Shown here: positions 44,311 through 56,015 of the stretch, piece by piece
Position numbering within the stretch: the stretch's first letter is position 1
How the letters are laid out: the number at the start of each line of letters is the position of its first letter
Assembly (NCBI GenBank): GCA_007570785.1
Contig: ML664159.1
Location: forward strand, 4,993,987 to 5,057,986
DNA from: Antilocapra americana
Taxonomy: Eukaryota; Chordata; Mammalia; Artiodactyla; Antilocapridae
DNA: 64,000 bases
Direction of reading: 5' to 3'
Translations under genes and position numbers: made by a program
Notes under the pieces: model-generated
What the model was told of the DNA's origin: nothing
Databases searched by the model: none
Seen by the model: only the letters and a program-made list of their open reading frames with translations

Positions 44311-46614
44311 ATTAGAATAATAAAACTCCTGTTTAGAATATCGACAATCAAGAGGAATTTTCCATCTGTAGTTATGTCTACAAAGAAGGCAATAAAGTGG
44401 CTTACATCATTTGCATTAGAGCCCATATTTACTTTGAGAAATTTCTGATTAGCTAAAAGAGTAGAAGAAATTCTCTTCAAATATTATTAAAATATAGTAA
44501 ATATTTTTAAGAAATAAACATTGGTAGTTGAATAAATTCTCTTTACAAATTAGAGATATGATTTAGGTTAATAAATTACTATCCAGTTATATTTTTCCTC
44601 CAAAGCAGCTAAGCATCTTACTATAGGCAAAGTGCAATGGTAGACCCTGCTAGAATTACTTAGATATCCCATACACTCAGATTTTAATTATATATTAAGT
44701 CATGAATTTGTCTACTTTTATGGAATAAATTTTTTATGATAACATATTAAAACATGCCCCATTGTGCTTTGATTACTTTGATGCATACAGTTTAATCAGG
44801 TCCAGATGACCTTTTTGTTGTTCCTAAAGGAAATTGAATTAAAGGATTAGTCTCCTCCCTTTAGTCTGTCTATTCTGTCTGTTCATTTGGTTTGAGTAAT
44901 TCGAGGCATGGAATAATTAATTATCTTCCATTCTTACAGAGTACTCACCAGTCATTCCTCTGCAGAGTCTAACTATATTATTATTTTGCTTCCTCCGTTG
45001 AACAGATGGTTATCACAGTTCCTTGAAATGGAGGATAAGTATTTGACTCAAGTTCGTATTTTAGTTTTCAGTCTTCATCAAAAACCTGTGACTGTCAATT
45101 GAACTGGTTGTGATTCAATCTATTCCTTGAAGATTCCCCAAGATTATTCAGAGGGGAAAACTGTTTGTTGGTGGCACCCCCAAGAGAATATGGGATCTTG
45201 GGTCCTTCACAGCAGATATCCGTGATCCCAAGAACTATCAATGAGAAGGCGTATCATTTAGGTATTAATGATGGTAAATGCTTGAGGAGCAGGTTGTCAC
45301 CTAGAGGCCATGTACTGAGGGCACAGGACTTTTTAAAATTTTATTTTTGGACTGTGTTGCCAAACAGTGGCCCAAAATCTGTAATACTGACTTTCTTACA
45401 TCCCACTGAGTCTTTTTATTTTCTTAATAATTTGATAATTACAACTAAATTTTTAAGTTACAGACATGCAGCCCGGAGGGTCCTATTATTAATATAGATA
45501 AGCCTTTGATATATATTTCTATATTTGATATATAGTCACTTTTGGTAGTGTAAGTGGACATGCGTTTGTCATCATGGTGCCAAAATAATTTCTGTGAAAA
45601 TACAAGATTCAATCACGTTTGAACAAACCGTTTGGCTCTGTTATTACACATGTTAAGTGTCAGACTTATACAGTAATATCTATCTATCAGCCCTTGAGAA
45701 GGAAAACTTATGTTTTTGAAACAAAATCCTGAAGTCACTGTCTCCATGTCACATAGCCAGGCGTGGGTGTGAAGAAGGCACTCACAGCACTGCTTATAAA
45801 GCCGTGACTCATGTGGTCCAGAGCAGGCCACATTTAAAGAATAAGGGCCTAAGTAAATCTTTATTAATATGTCTCCCATTTAAAGAAATCCAAGTACTTG
45901 TCCACACAAATTCTTAGGGTTCTTTCTATTCTTCAGTAGCCTGAACCTTTTGATAGCTTCTGACCTCCCTCCTGCCCCACTTCATCCCAGAAAAATCTCT
46001 TTTCTCATCTGTTCTGACTCTTGTCTTTATCATTCAATTCTTCCTTTCATTGTGCCTTCCTGCACGATCCCTCATTTTGTATTATGTACCCTCCTCACCA
46101 CAAATGCCCCATTGGACATTTGTCATTGTTCTCAGAAAAGTGGGGTGAAGACTGGGGAGGGGAGGCTGAACAACAGATGCCTTAATTTTCTTTACAGATT
46201 GAGGGAAGAGAAGAAGGCTGCAAGACTCCACGTGTAAATGACTACCTCGGAAATAAATAGGAACAGGTGTTAACTTCAGAATTCTAACCAGTCCATTCCG
46301 AATGTGTTCTATAGGAATATTGGAGCCAGAAGGTATGACAGACATCAGGGAGGAAACTGAAGCTCTCATAGGTAAAAGGACGCACGCAGGCTTGTACATT
46401 TATTTACTTGTAGATCTAGGACTAGGACCCAACCCTCTTGACGGATGACTCTTACTGTGATTATTCAAAATAGTTATTTGAAGACTTCTGTTATGTGCAA
46501 GCACGCTAGACTTGACAGTTGTGTGTATGCAAGTACAGACCAGCTAGCAAACCTTTGGCATGATTTGGGAATCATAAAGGTCTCTGATACTGACCATGGA
46601 TGAAACAATGCTAG
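44311..46614. other. Repeat-poor AT-rich stretch
   Basis: About 2.3 kb. 44311-45150 is AT-rich with no repeat recognised. 45150-45330 (gcagatatccgtgatccc) is unidentified. 45945-46140 is CT-rich and may be L2. 46300-46440 may be MIR. No gene is supported; the frame 45165-45497 shows no domain. Confidence 0.4.
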
Positions 46615-46703
46615 GGTGGACAAATCCTTTCACACACATGACCTCACAAGGCCTCACAATATCCTTCTTTGGTAAGCTGACAGATAATATTAGCCGTATT
46701 TAG

Positions 46704-46817
46704 GATACCAGAGTGGGTTGCATGCCCTTTTCCAGGGGATCTTCCTGACCCAGGGATTGAATCCCGGTCTCCTTCACTGCAGTCAGACTTTTTACCACTG
46801 AGTCATGGGGAAGCCCC
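46704..46817 (-). mobile_element. Bov-tA SINE fragment (head half)
   Basis: Starts inside the Bov-A body ('ataccagagtgggttgcat') and ends with the tRNA head ('gagtcatggggaagcccc'). It has lost the 3' half. A complete copy follows after about 12 bp in the same orientation, an arrangement similar to the compound element at 22.6 kb. Confidence 0.85.
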
Positions 46818-46829
46818 TTACTGCCTTTA

Positions 46830-47035
46830 TGTGTGTTAATTGCTCATTCTTGTCCAACTCTTTTCGACCCCATGGACTGTAACCTGCCAGGCTCCTATGT
46901 CCAGGGATTCTCCAGGCAAAAATTCTGGAGTGGGTTGCTATTCCCTTCTCCAAGGGATCATCCTGACCCAGGGATCAAACCTAGGTCTCCTGCATAGCAG
47001 GCAGATTCTTTACCATTTGAGCCACTAGGGAAGCC
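46830..47035 (-). mobile_element. Bov-tA SINE
   Basis: Full minus-strand copy from 'gtgtgttaattgctcattc' to 'gagccactagggaagcc'. Body close to consensus. The B box on the minus strand reads GGTTTGATCCC. Confidence 0.93.
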
Positions 47036-49639
47036 AATAGGAGGAAATAAATCAATGACTCTTATCATTAAAGACATTTAATGGTAAACTGTAACTTTAT
47101 TTTTAAATTATTGCATATGAAGAATGAATGGCCTCATTTTAAATAAGAAAAATGTTCATCCTTTTTAATTTGCTAAAATTGTTTCTACCTTTTCTTCCAG
47201 CACTACTCACAAATGGTTAAAAGTCTCTGCAGAAGCAAGTCTGAGTGATCATATTCTTCTTCTTTCCCCTTTTGTCCCTTTTTGCAGCTGTCTCTCTCTG
47301 AACTTGAAGCGATGAGATCACCTTCTGGTTCCCTTTCATTGGTGTTATTCAGGTTAGCAGAAAATTCTGCCTCCTTCATCTGTCAGGAGCTTCAGTCTTT
47401 TGCTTTTTTTGAAATCTGACCTCTGAACAAGGCTGTAACATCCAGAAAAATAGTAGCTGACTTGATTTATTTCAGATTGTTGCTATGGTGATTCCCTACT
47501 GATACAGAGAGAAAATGAGGAAGGAAAAAGAATGTGTTGCAAAGAACAGTGGAGAAGCTGGTCAGACTAAGGAGAAGACATTCAGGGCTGTGGAGGGCAT
47601 TTATGGCCCATCTCTTCATAGGTGTATTCATTTGTATCCTTAGTTTAGTGTGAATTCATCTAAATTGATCACATACAACCTGTTTGCATTTGAGAAGAAA
47701 CAGTGAATCATTTCTGTTATGTGAGTAGGAAAGAATTTGTATCTGTAAGCAACCTTAAAGTTCCAAAGATTTTTTTTTTGCTTCAGGAATAGTGAATATG
47801 AATTGTAAAAGAAATTTTTGTGACAGGCAACATTTTGATTCTTGAAATAACTCTCAGGGTTATGTCTTATTGAATATGGTTTTTTGAAATCATAGGAGAA
47901 AGACTTATCTGGGGAAAAACATGAATAAATCCATTTTTATAAGTTTATTTTTTTCATTCATTTCTCCAATTTCCTATCCATTCTTTCATTTAACAAATAT
48001 TTATTGATCCTTTATACCAGGCTCCACCTATATATGAGTAAATTTAATAAATATTAATAGCTTTAACAGATACTCATTGGGTGTTAACCACATGCAAGAC
48101 AGCATGGAGATTGACATGGGATGCAAAGTGTGCCCAGAGTGATTAGAACCTGTGATAAAGGTGGGTAGACCAGACCCACAACCACCACAATGCAGGATGT
48201 AATCATTAGGGTGACTGAGGAGCTATTAATATTTCTACCTCACGGAAGGCTACATGAAGGATTTATTTGGGGGAAAATAAGGGCAAGTAGGATCTTGATG
48301 GGTGTGTGGAGGTGGGATGGACAGCAGAAGGATGTGAGGGAGATGCATACTATTGTGATTGGAAAAGGTCAGTTACATTGGCCTCCTTCAGCAGTGGAGG
48401 TTGATGATGTTTGTAGAAACCCTCCTCACTATCCACTTACATTATTGGATTGGCCTTGGGAAGGTAGGACCTAAACTTGAAATGTGGAACAGTTGGAATG
48501 AAAGGAAAGCAAGGGTGGAAAATAAAAAAAGAACCAGATGCTGGTTCTACCTTGAATATATGGCAAATTGATGCCATTGGTTTGAGTAGAGGTGAGGTTG
48601 GGAAGTCTTTGGAAATACACATTTAGATAAGCTCAAAATCAGAGTGTGGGAGAAAAAGGAGGAGGCAGACAAATGCAATAGAACAGAGTACCACACTCGG
48701 TACAGTCACTCCTTTCACATCCCAGGTGATATTTTCCAACTGTCCTCCCCTACTGTGGCCCTTGAGGTTTTAGACTCCTGCGTTATGAAAGAGTCCAGAG
48801 AGGTGAGTTTCACTCCTGCGCTTCACGGGACAGCCTTCCCTTAACCCCGCCGCCACAGGGTTGATGCTACAGACAGTGAGGGGAAAAATCCAGGGTAACT
48901 CATGTTTTGAACCTGGCTCTGACACTTCCTCTGTGTTTAACCTTGGACATATCTTTTAACTTCTCAGGACTTTAGGTTTCTCATTTGTTACAATAATACA
49001 ATCTTTCAGCCAAATCATTCATAGAAGCATGACATTAGAAAGGACTGTAATGGCTTCAAAATATATTTTCAGGTACATAAATAAAAGCCTCTGGCATGAA
49101 GGGAATATGTTAATTCTCACTTCATTAATTCACAGGGTATATAATTCTCACTAAGAACTTTGTGTTTTCATCATATTTTTCAAATGAGATTAAACAGTCA
49201 AGGGCTGTCAGGTGGGTTTAAATTCCTAAGATTTCATTACTATTACAAATAAACTTTGAAGAATTGTCATAAATAATTAAAATTAATGTCAGCTATTAAA
49301 ATAAATAAAGGCTGAATCCCTGTTTCTCATGTAGAGTTTTTCAGCATCTGTGCATTAAGTAACATTCCTCATTCAGTCCCAGGATTTAGCCTTGAGAAAA
49401 TTCTATTCATTTTTTCACATTTGTATATTTTCCCTTTAATATGTCAATGTAGAATTTATGCTAATTTTTACTGGAGTCTAGCATTCAGAGCAAAATGAGG
49501 TTTCATCCTTTAAGGATGGGGGAATGGACAGAAGCACTTGTTTCAATGAAAGGGACATGATTTATTTATTTGCTTCTGGAATTCAGACTGAGTTTAAAAT
49601 ATTCATTAAGGCATAAAGACTATCATTTCCAGAAGGTTG
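47036..49639. other. Mixed non-coding sequence with ancient repeat traces
   Basis: 47985-48370 resembles the ancient unnamed repeat (ttattgatcctttatacc...). 48895-48995 is a reverse MIR fragment ('aacctggctctgacacttcc'). 49000-49600 is AT-rich and repeat-poor. No gene is supported. Confidence 0.4.
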
Positions 49640-49854
49640 TACATCTAAGTCACTTCAGTTGTGCCTGATTCTTTGTGACCCTGTGGACTGTAGCCCATCA
49701 AGCTCTTTTGTTCATGGGATTCTCCAGGCAAGAGTACTGGAGTGGACTGCCATGCCCTCCTCCGGGATATCTTCCCCACCCAAGGACTGAACCTGAGTTT
49801 CTTGTCTCCTGTATGGGTAGGCAGGTTCTTTACTACTTGTGCTACTTGGGAAGC
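49640..49854 (-). mobile_element. Bov-tA SINE, diverged
   Basis: Minus-strand copy: 'ctaagtcacttcagttgtgc', 'ccctgtggactgtagccc', 'aagagtactggagtggactg', ending 'gtgctacttgggaagc'. Confidence 0.9.
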
Positions 49855-50394
49855 AGGTATCAGCTGATGCCAAGGACTTTACTTTTCAATCACTACTTTT
49901 GTTCCTCTCCTTCCTCATGGTATCTTGAGACTAAGTAATAGTTTATGTTCTCACATTAAGGCAGAAAACTCAGAAGATCTCCCAAGAACAAGGATCAGTT
50001 TTGTTGACATATTTATCCTCTTTCTCAGAACTTTATGTACTTGTTAGGGGCCCGAGCTTGACCTAGATCTTGAAACATCCTAAAACTGACTTTATGACTT
50101 TTGACAATTCTCAGTCAGACTTTTCATTTTTATGAAGGTTAGATTGGGAATAGGGGGTTAAGGGGGGTTGTAGCATAATAATTAATATTGTGAAATAATT
50201 ACTATGATTGGATTTTTTTGTCAACTGTCTCAGCTTATTCCAAGGTAACCAATATACAGATTTTGCACAAAGTCTTATCTGCGTGATTTTTACATCGGAA
50301 TCCCTCTCTGAAACTTGCTCAAAAGGGCATGACAAAGTTTCTGGGGATGTTGACTGAAGAGAAAGAGATATGGAACTGGAAAATTCATTTATAC
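49855..50394. other. Unassigned non-coding sequence
   Basis: No repeat recognised. It includes part of a 136-codon minus-strand frame (50111-50521) that runs on into the MER5A and inverted-copy insertion. It has no domain and is not a gene. Confidence 0.4.
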
Positions 50395-50665
50395 CAGTGG
50401 TTTGGAAAATGTGGCTCCAGAACCACATGTATATTCTTGAGAATATCCCAAATGAAGTTTTCACTTTGTACATAAAATAAACAATTTGAGAACTGACACC
50501 AGGGAATGGTATCTGCAGCATCCACAGAACTTGGGCACTTGCTCAAGATGCAAATTCTTGGGCCACAGTCCAGATCTTCTGAATCAGATGCTTTGTGTCT
50601 GCCAAACCTTCCAGGTGATTCAGATACACACTAGATAACTGCTTGCAAACCATTCACTTATAGTG
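50395..50665 (+). mobile_element. MER5A-like hAT-Charlie element, interrupted by an inverted copied segment
   Basis: The left end 'accagtggtttggaaaatg' with 'gtggctccagaaccac' and the right part from 50516 ('cagcatccacagaacttgg', 'gatgcaaattcttgggcc', 'gaatcagatgctttgtg', 'ccaggtgattcagataca') together make a MER5A. The element is about 86 bp longer than expected because foreign text sits between 'accac' (50426) and 'gcagcat' (50515). Confidence 0.7.
50440..50515 (+). repeat. 76-bp inverted repeat, arm 1 (inserted copy)
   Basis: Reverse complement of 51220-51295 at 73 of 76 positions (mismatches in the tgtacat/tgtgcat and atttgag/attcaag places). It lies inside the MER5A and is therefore the derived copy. 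Not part of MER5A as remembered. Confidence 0.9.
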
Positions 50666-50724
50666 TTGTGCATACATTCTGTATGTTCACTTGTTGAGCT
50701 AAATTTGAAAAGCATCCGACTATA

Positions 50725-50893
50725 GGAGGAGGCAGTAGAGGATGAGAGGGTTAGATAGCATCACTGGCTCAATGGACATGGATTTGAGCAAACTCTGGGA
50801 GATATTGGAGGACAGAGAAGCATGGTGTGCTATAATCCATGAGGTCACAGAGTCGGACGTGACTTAGCGACTGAACAGTAACAACAACAATAG
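50725..50893 (+). mobile_element. BovB LINE 3' terminal fragment
   Basis: Only the last ~165 bp of BovB: 'gcatcactggctcaatggac', 'atttgagcaaactctgg', 'gtgctataatccatgagg', 'gacttagcgactgaacag', then an (aac)n-like end. A 7-bp repeat, ataggag, at 50722-50728 and 50890-50896 is a weak TSD. Confidence 0.85.
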
Positions 50894-51219
50894 GAGAGTT
50901 AGATTACCTGAATATATTGTTGTGTTTATTCTTCACTTCCTGTTCTTGTTTTCCATGGTTCTGTAAGTTGTATAACTAACTAATCTTAAAATTATTATTT
51001 TCTCTTTATTTTTAGCTGAGAGGAATCTCACAGCCAAATCTCATCTTGTGCAAGATCTCGTGGTCTTTATCTTAGTTCTTTTATTTTCCACCCTATGGAA
51101 AATTTTCTGCCCTTTTGCCCCAATTTCCCCCTACAATTATGTCACATTTTTGAATATTCTAAAAGATCAAGTATTAAATAGCAACCTTGTTCCTTGTCAT
51201 GAGTAATACATGAATATCC

Positions 51220-51295
51220 CAGATACCATTCCCTGGTGTCAGTTCTTGAATTGTTTATTTTATGCACAAAGTGAAAACTTCATTTGGGATATTCT
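51220..51295 (+). repeat. 76-bp inverted repeat, arm 2 (probable donor)
   Basis: Lies in sequence with no recognised repeat, in reverse orientation to 50440-50515, about 700 bp apart. Immediately after it (51289-51300) the 12-mer atattcttgaga also occurs in direct orientation at 50431-50442, where arm 1 begins. Confidence 0.9.
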
Positions 51296-52640
51296 TGAGA
51301 GAATCTGAAAAACGTGCTTAAATAGCCAGGCTCATTTTATCTCATCGTGCCCACATACTGACATCTTTCTAGTGCAGAGTGATCATTAGTTTAAATACAT
51401 TGAAACTGAGAAGCCCTATTTGCCTCTTATAGGTGCTGTCTTTCCCTAATGGTAGTGAAATTTTTCATCAAGGACTCTCTTGCCATCAAAGTCTATTCTT
51501 TTTGACACTGCAAAATCACCTCTACCTAATGGCTTTATTAACACATTGAGAGCCAAATGTGATTATAAAGAGGGATTTTTCTTACAAGTGCTTTGAAGAT
51601 GGAGAATGTCAAAGGTTTTGTAAGATTTCGGCTTTCAGGGAAATTCAGACACACAGCAACTACTCCTTCAGATTGCTAGACACATTTTGACAGGAGTGCC
51701 ATAATCAACGAAGTCAGGCTGAAGCCTGATGTCAGCCATGTAATCTGGGCCACCAAGGCCCTGTTTTATTTAAGTTATGGATGGCACCTCTCACAGTTCT
51801 TAATTGTGTCAGATCTGTGCAACAAACATAAATATTTAGGGGAAGACTCATTCGCCTGTATGTTTTGTAATGAAGCTTGTGAGCCCACTAAATAATTAAA
51901 ATAAACAAATGAAGACTAATTTGCTTATCTTTAATTTTTTCCCAATCCACATTAGTTAATAATTTACAAGGTAAAAATGAATAGAAGATAAAAATGACTT
52001 CTCTTCAGGCTCCCACATCAGCACGATTGCGAAGATTCTGCCTTATTGACTGTTCATTTGTAGTAGAAATAACCCCAGAGAAAACACTGTTCAATGTGAA
52101 CCAGGCTTTAATAAAAGGAGCAGCAGACTCCGGAGGTTTTTTTTTTTTTTTTTCTATTTCCATATAATCCCAGGATCATTTGTCTGGAGCTGTTTTTGAA
52201 TTATTCATACCAACGGTAGCTCTTTCAGATACTGGATGTGAACGGCTTCTATCATACAGTTTCACACGCAGCATCTTTTTTTGCTGGCGTTTTAAAAATA
52301 GAATTTTTTTTTTCCTGTTTCAGTTTGCTGTTGGGTGCTTCTGGGTGGGGTTGTATTAGCAAAGCATTGAACATGAAGAGACTGTACTGGGGCTGATTCT
52401 AAGACTTCTCCAGGTAAAAGAGAAGGGAATGGAGAACTAAGATTGGGGTGTAATATTCTCGAGAAATTATTCTTCTTTTGAACTCAGCTTTTGAAAGTCT
52501 CAGCATAGTCACCTGGTTTAAGTGTTGTTGAAGAGACTGGAGTTAACATTTCTTCTCAATTCACTGCAATCTCAACTCAAGTGAATTGGATTGAAGGGAT
52601 TTACTCTGCTGATCCTGTTGTTCTTATGCCCCATTTGACA
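51296..52640. other. Repeat-free AT-rich stretch, candidate conserved non-coding DNA
   Basis: About 1.3 kb without a recognised interspersed repeat and without a long open frame. It is dense in TAAT/ATTA motifs around 51880-51990 and holds a poly-T at 52137-52154. The text is not low-complexity overall. Function unknown; conservation cannot be judged here. Confidence 0.4.
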
Positions 52641-53393
52641 CCAAGCTCTGAGTCTGTGCTTGCAGCCTCCAAGAGAAAAACAAGGCTCTCTAGGGAGGCC
52701 ATACAGGGCCAGGAGGTATAGCTGCTCCAAACCTCTTCACCCCTCTGCTCCCTTTATACCACAGCCATTCCAAAGGCCTTTAAGTTATCAGTCTGCAGGG
52801 AAGATTGTTTCTCTTTCTCTATGCTTTTTTTTTTTTTTTTACAGTGGTCACATTTGCCTAGGGTGCCAGCATGCCCTCCCCCCTGCCACTACACCCCCCA
52901 ATTTCCCTGCCATTACCTCCTTCCTCACCCTCTGGACTTAGGTTACTGCTCAACTCCTCTTTCCTAGAACTTGTTGTGAATGCCTGGTTTGAAACAAACC
53001 CTGAGCCAGGGATTTGAGTGCTAGTAGTTTTGGAAAAGTGATGCCATGAAGGACTGGTAAGAAAGTGGGTAAGAGAGGGGGAGTGAAGGAAGCCAGTGCA
53101 AGGTGTGTTAGAAGCAGTTTCCTGTGGGCAGCCAAGACTGGGGCCTCCTGGGGAACTGGGCGCCAGTGTGAACTTGGGCCTCCCAGGGAGAAGCGAGCTG
53201 CAGGTGCCCTCTGGTTTCCATCCATCACTGTCTGAGGGTGGCCTGAGCCCGTTAGCTCTGGTCTGTGCAAGGCTGCGGGAAAGAAGGTGGAGGCTGCTGA
53301 TGCGTTCAGTAGGACACGTAGGTGTGTTCTGGAGTATGAGAGGCAAGGGGCTGTGTGTTGGGCATCAGAGCCTATATGGCATTGCCCCTCCAT

Positions 53394-53437
<44 letters not shown>

Positions 53438-54324
53438 ACATGGTGTGTGCCTCTGAATGTTGAGACTAAGCAACTGCTTCTTACTGGCCTCCGTGCCCTC
53501 GTCCTAGCACAGTGCCCGGCACACAGTGACCATGCAGTGAACACGTGTTGAAGCAGCGCATGTGGGATGGTGAGGTGACTCTGTCAGACAGACTTGCCTC
53601 GAGTCTGGGCTTCTGATGTCTTCTCAAGAGTTCGCTCTGCCCAGCCTCACATCCTGCCTCTCCTTCTCCTCACTCAGTTCTCATGGGTCAGAGAGAGTCC
53701 CGTGCATTGTCCCGGCAACTAGCACAGTGCTTTTACATTTCTCCTTTTTAGAGGAATTTTGCAGTCAGTATAGCCCCCAGTGAGCCCACACTCCATCGGG
53801 CCTTTTCCAGTGAGGTGGTGAATGCAGGGGAGCTCTGTGGAAAGGTGGTAAGGGTGGAGGTGGTTTTAGTCTCTGTGTCATCTTCTGCCTTCCTCCTCAA
53901 ACACACTGACCTTGGATGGCAGACACCCCAGAGCCCTACTCTTTGTAAGGAGCATAGCCTCTCTTCCAACAAAGCGGTGGGTAGGGGCCCCTTGACCGGA
54001 AACAATAACCTCAGCCGGGTGGTGTGGGGAGCCCACTCCTATCTGCTGTGCCTCCCTCAGTGCCAGCCTGCCCTGTGCTTTGTGGCCGTGGGCCTTCTAG
54101 TTGGGTCTGACTGGCTCAGCTTTGTCCTATAATTGCTGTAGCTGGCCACTCGATTTCTCTCCCTAGCACACCCCCCCCGTGACATCCAGACTGTCTATGC
54201 CTCCTCACCTTCTACCTGCTGTGCTGGCTGCTCTCTTACCTCCCTTCTCCCCTCGCCAGCCATCCTCTGGGGAGCTGCCTCTCCCAAGGCCATGGCCCTA
54301 AGGGAACTCAGTAACGTCACTTAC
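52641..54324. other. Moderately GC-rich non-coding stretch
   Basis: Includes a 16-T tract followed by ACAG at 52825-52844 (like a 3' splice site), a (CA)n at 53396-53435, and a short L2-like end at 53490-53555 ('agcacagtgcccggcacac'). Long opposite-strand frames (52858-53441 minus, 53096-53551 plus) overlap each other, read through the CA repeat, and show no domain. No gene is called. Confidence 0.4.
53396..53435 (+). repeat. (CA)n microsatellite
   Basis: About 20 uninterrupted CA units, the longest perfect dinucleotide tract in this part. No SINE body abuts it. Likely polymorphic. Confidence 0.95.
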
Positions 54325-54441
54325 ATAAGTCACTTCAGTCGTGTCTGACTCTGTGACCTCATGGACTGTAGCCCACCAGTCTCCTCTGTCCATGAGGTTC
54401 TCCAGGCAAGAATGCTGGAGTGGTTTGCCACACCCTTCTTA
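54325..54441 (-). mobile_element. Bov-A SINE fragment
   Basis: 'ataagtcacttcagtcgtg', 'cctcatggactgtagccc' and 'aagaatgctggagtggtttg', ending within the body at 'acacccttctt'. No tRNA-like head. Confidence 0.9.
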
Positions 54442-55649
54442 CAAACGCCACAAAACAGAGGTACTCAGACTAGATGATTTTTAAGATTCCTTCCAAATCT
54501 CAGATTCAAATTTCTGTGACCCGAGGTGGTTCCCCCAACCCCTCCCAGCCACGGTTGCATAATTTCTAGATTTGAAGTCCAGACTCACTTTGTTGAAGTC
54601 TGAAGGGTGTACAAAGTCCTCTGGTGCACTGGGGACAGGGGAGACACTACGATGAAGATTCCCACCTCCAGGACATGCATCTGGCTAGGGAAGTGGTCAC
54701 CAGTTGGTTCCGCTGGCATAAGACAGTAAAGAGCTGTGAATATAGGCTGTTCAGTCATGGCATCTGTGAAAGCAAGGCACGGGGGGCTTCTGTGGAGGCA
54801 ATTTGTTGTGCTGGAGAGTAAATGCTGAGCTGAAGAATGCTGTTAATTCTGACTGTTCGGGGCCATAGTCTCCCTTCTCTGAAGAGCCCAACCTCCACAA
54901 TCAGGGCCTCTCAGGGTCCTGCTGTGTTATGAGGGAGGTTGTAGGTAACTCTTCAAGACTCTCTAAAACCAGCAGCTATGTCTCGACCAGGGGAGACCAC
55001 TGGTTATTTAAGGCAGACTGAAGATCTGGGGTTCAATACTAGCTCAGCCATTCACTGTGTGGTTTTGACCTCAGTTTACTCACCTGTAACATGGGAATAA
55101 TACCTGCTCTTTAGTGTTATATGAGAATTAATTCCACAAACAGTTTTTGAGTGCTTACTAAGGCCCAGGTTATCGTGTTAAGTTTGAGGGGAGAAGTGCA
55201 AAGAAAAATTAGACCTAATCCTTGCCCCATCTCCAATCCACATTCTAGTAAGGAAGTTAGAAATAGGAACACATAATTACACCATGGTCTGATACATACA
55301 GCAGTGGATGAAGTGAATTAATAATTTGCTTGGAAGTTCCAGGAAGATTTATTTTTCTCCTACTAAGGAGAAAAGAATCTGCTGTGAAGAAATGAGATAA
55401 AGCAGGCTGCTGCAAGTTCTCCTCCACTAGAGAGCTGTCAGGGACATTTTCTGTAAAGGCCAGTGGAACTCGTACCTCATACCTGAAGGAGTTACTCCTA
55501 ATCCTACAATAGTCATATTAATAACCTTGACTGATTATGAAAAGGTCAAATAGTGTTTAAGAGTCAGGAAAGTATAGAGTATATTTTAGAGAGTTCTCTA
55601 TCTCAAAATATTAAAAGTACTTATTTTTATTTTTAATTTTTTAGAGAAT
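54442..55649. other. Unassigned sequence with MIR and ancient repeat traces
   Basis: 55000-55135 is a reverse MIR ('ggggttcaatactagctcag', 'cacctgtaacatgggaataa'). 55136-55320 resembles the ancient unnamed repeat. The rest is unrecognised. No gene. Confidence 0.45.
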
Positions 55650-55790
55650 GTTTGGTATATCTCCCTTCCTTTACCCCTAGTTTGAGAATGTGAACTTCTT
55701 TTTAGCTTGACATCCCTGGAGCTGCCTCAGTTCTGGGCACAAGACAGGTGCTTAGGAAATGTTAGCTCAATGAGTGGATGAAGCAAAGAA
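55650..55790 (-). mobile_element. L2 LINE 3' fragment, reverse orientation
   Basis: 'gcctcagttctgggcacaag', 'acaggtgcttaggaaatg' and 'ctcaatgagtggatgaa' are the L2 3' end read in reverse. Confidence 0.6.
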
Positions 55791-55809
55791 GAAATAACGG
55801 TTTTAGGGT

Positions 55810-56015
55810 GTGTATTAGTTGCTTAGTTGTGTTTGACTCTGCGACCCCATGGACTGTAGCCCACCAGGCTCCTCTGTCCATTGACTTCTCCAGGCAAGAA
55901 TATTGCAGTGGGTTGCCATTCCCTTCTCCAGGGGATCTTTCCCATCCAGAGATAGAACCTGGGTCTCCTGCATAGCATTCCAGGCAGATTATTTACCATC
56001 TGAGCCTCCGAGGAT
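55810..56015 (-). mobile_element. Bov-tA SINE with an unusually long direct repeat at its flanks
   Basis: Minus-strand copy ('attagttgcttagttgtgtt' to 'gagcctccgagg'). A 7-bp extra ('cattcca') lies in the head. The flanks 55772-55809 and 56016-56053 match at 30 of 38 positions without gaps, longer than typical TSDs. Confidence 0.9.

Noticed and set aside
50111..50521. 136-codon minus-strand frame
   Set aside because: Its N-terminal part falls in the MER5A and the inverted-copy insertion, and no family resemblance was seen.
52858..53551. Overlapping 151-163-codon frames on both strands
   Set aside because: They overlap each other, encode residues from the (CA)n run, and have no recognisable motif. 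Moderately higher GC content makes stop codons rarer here.
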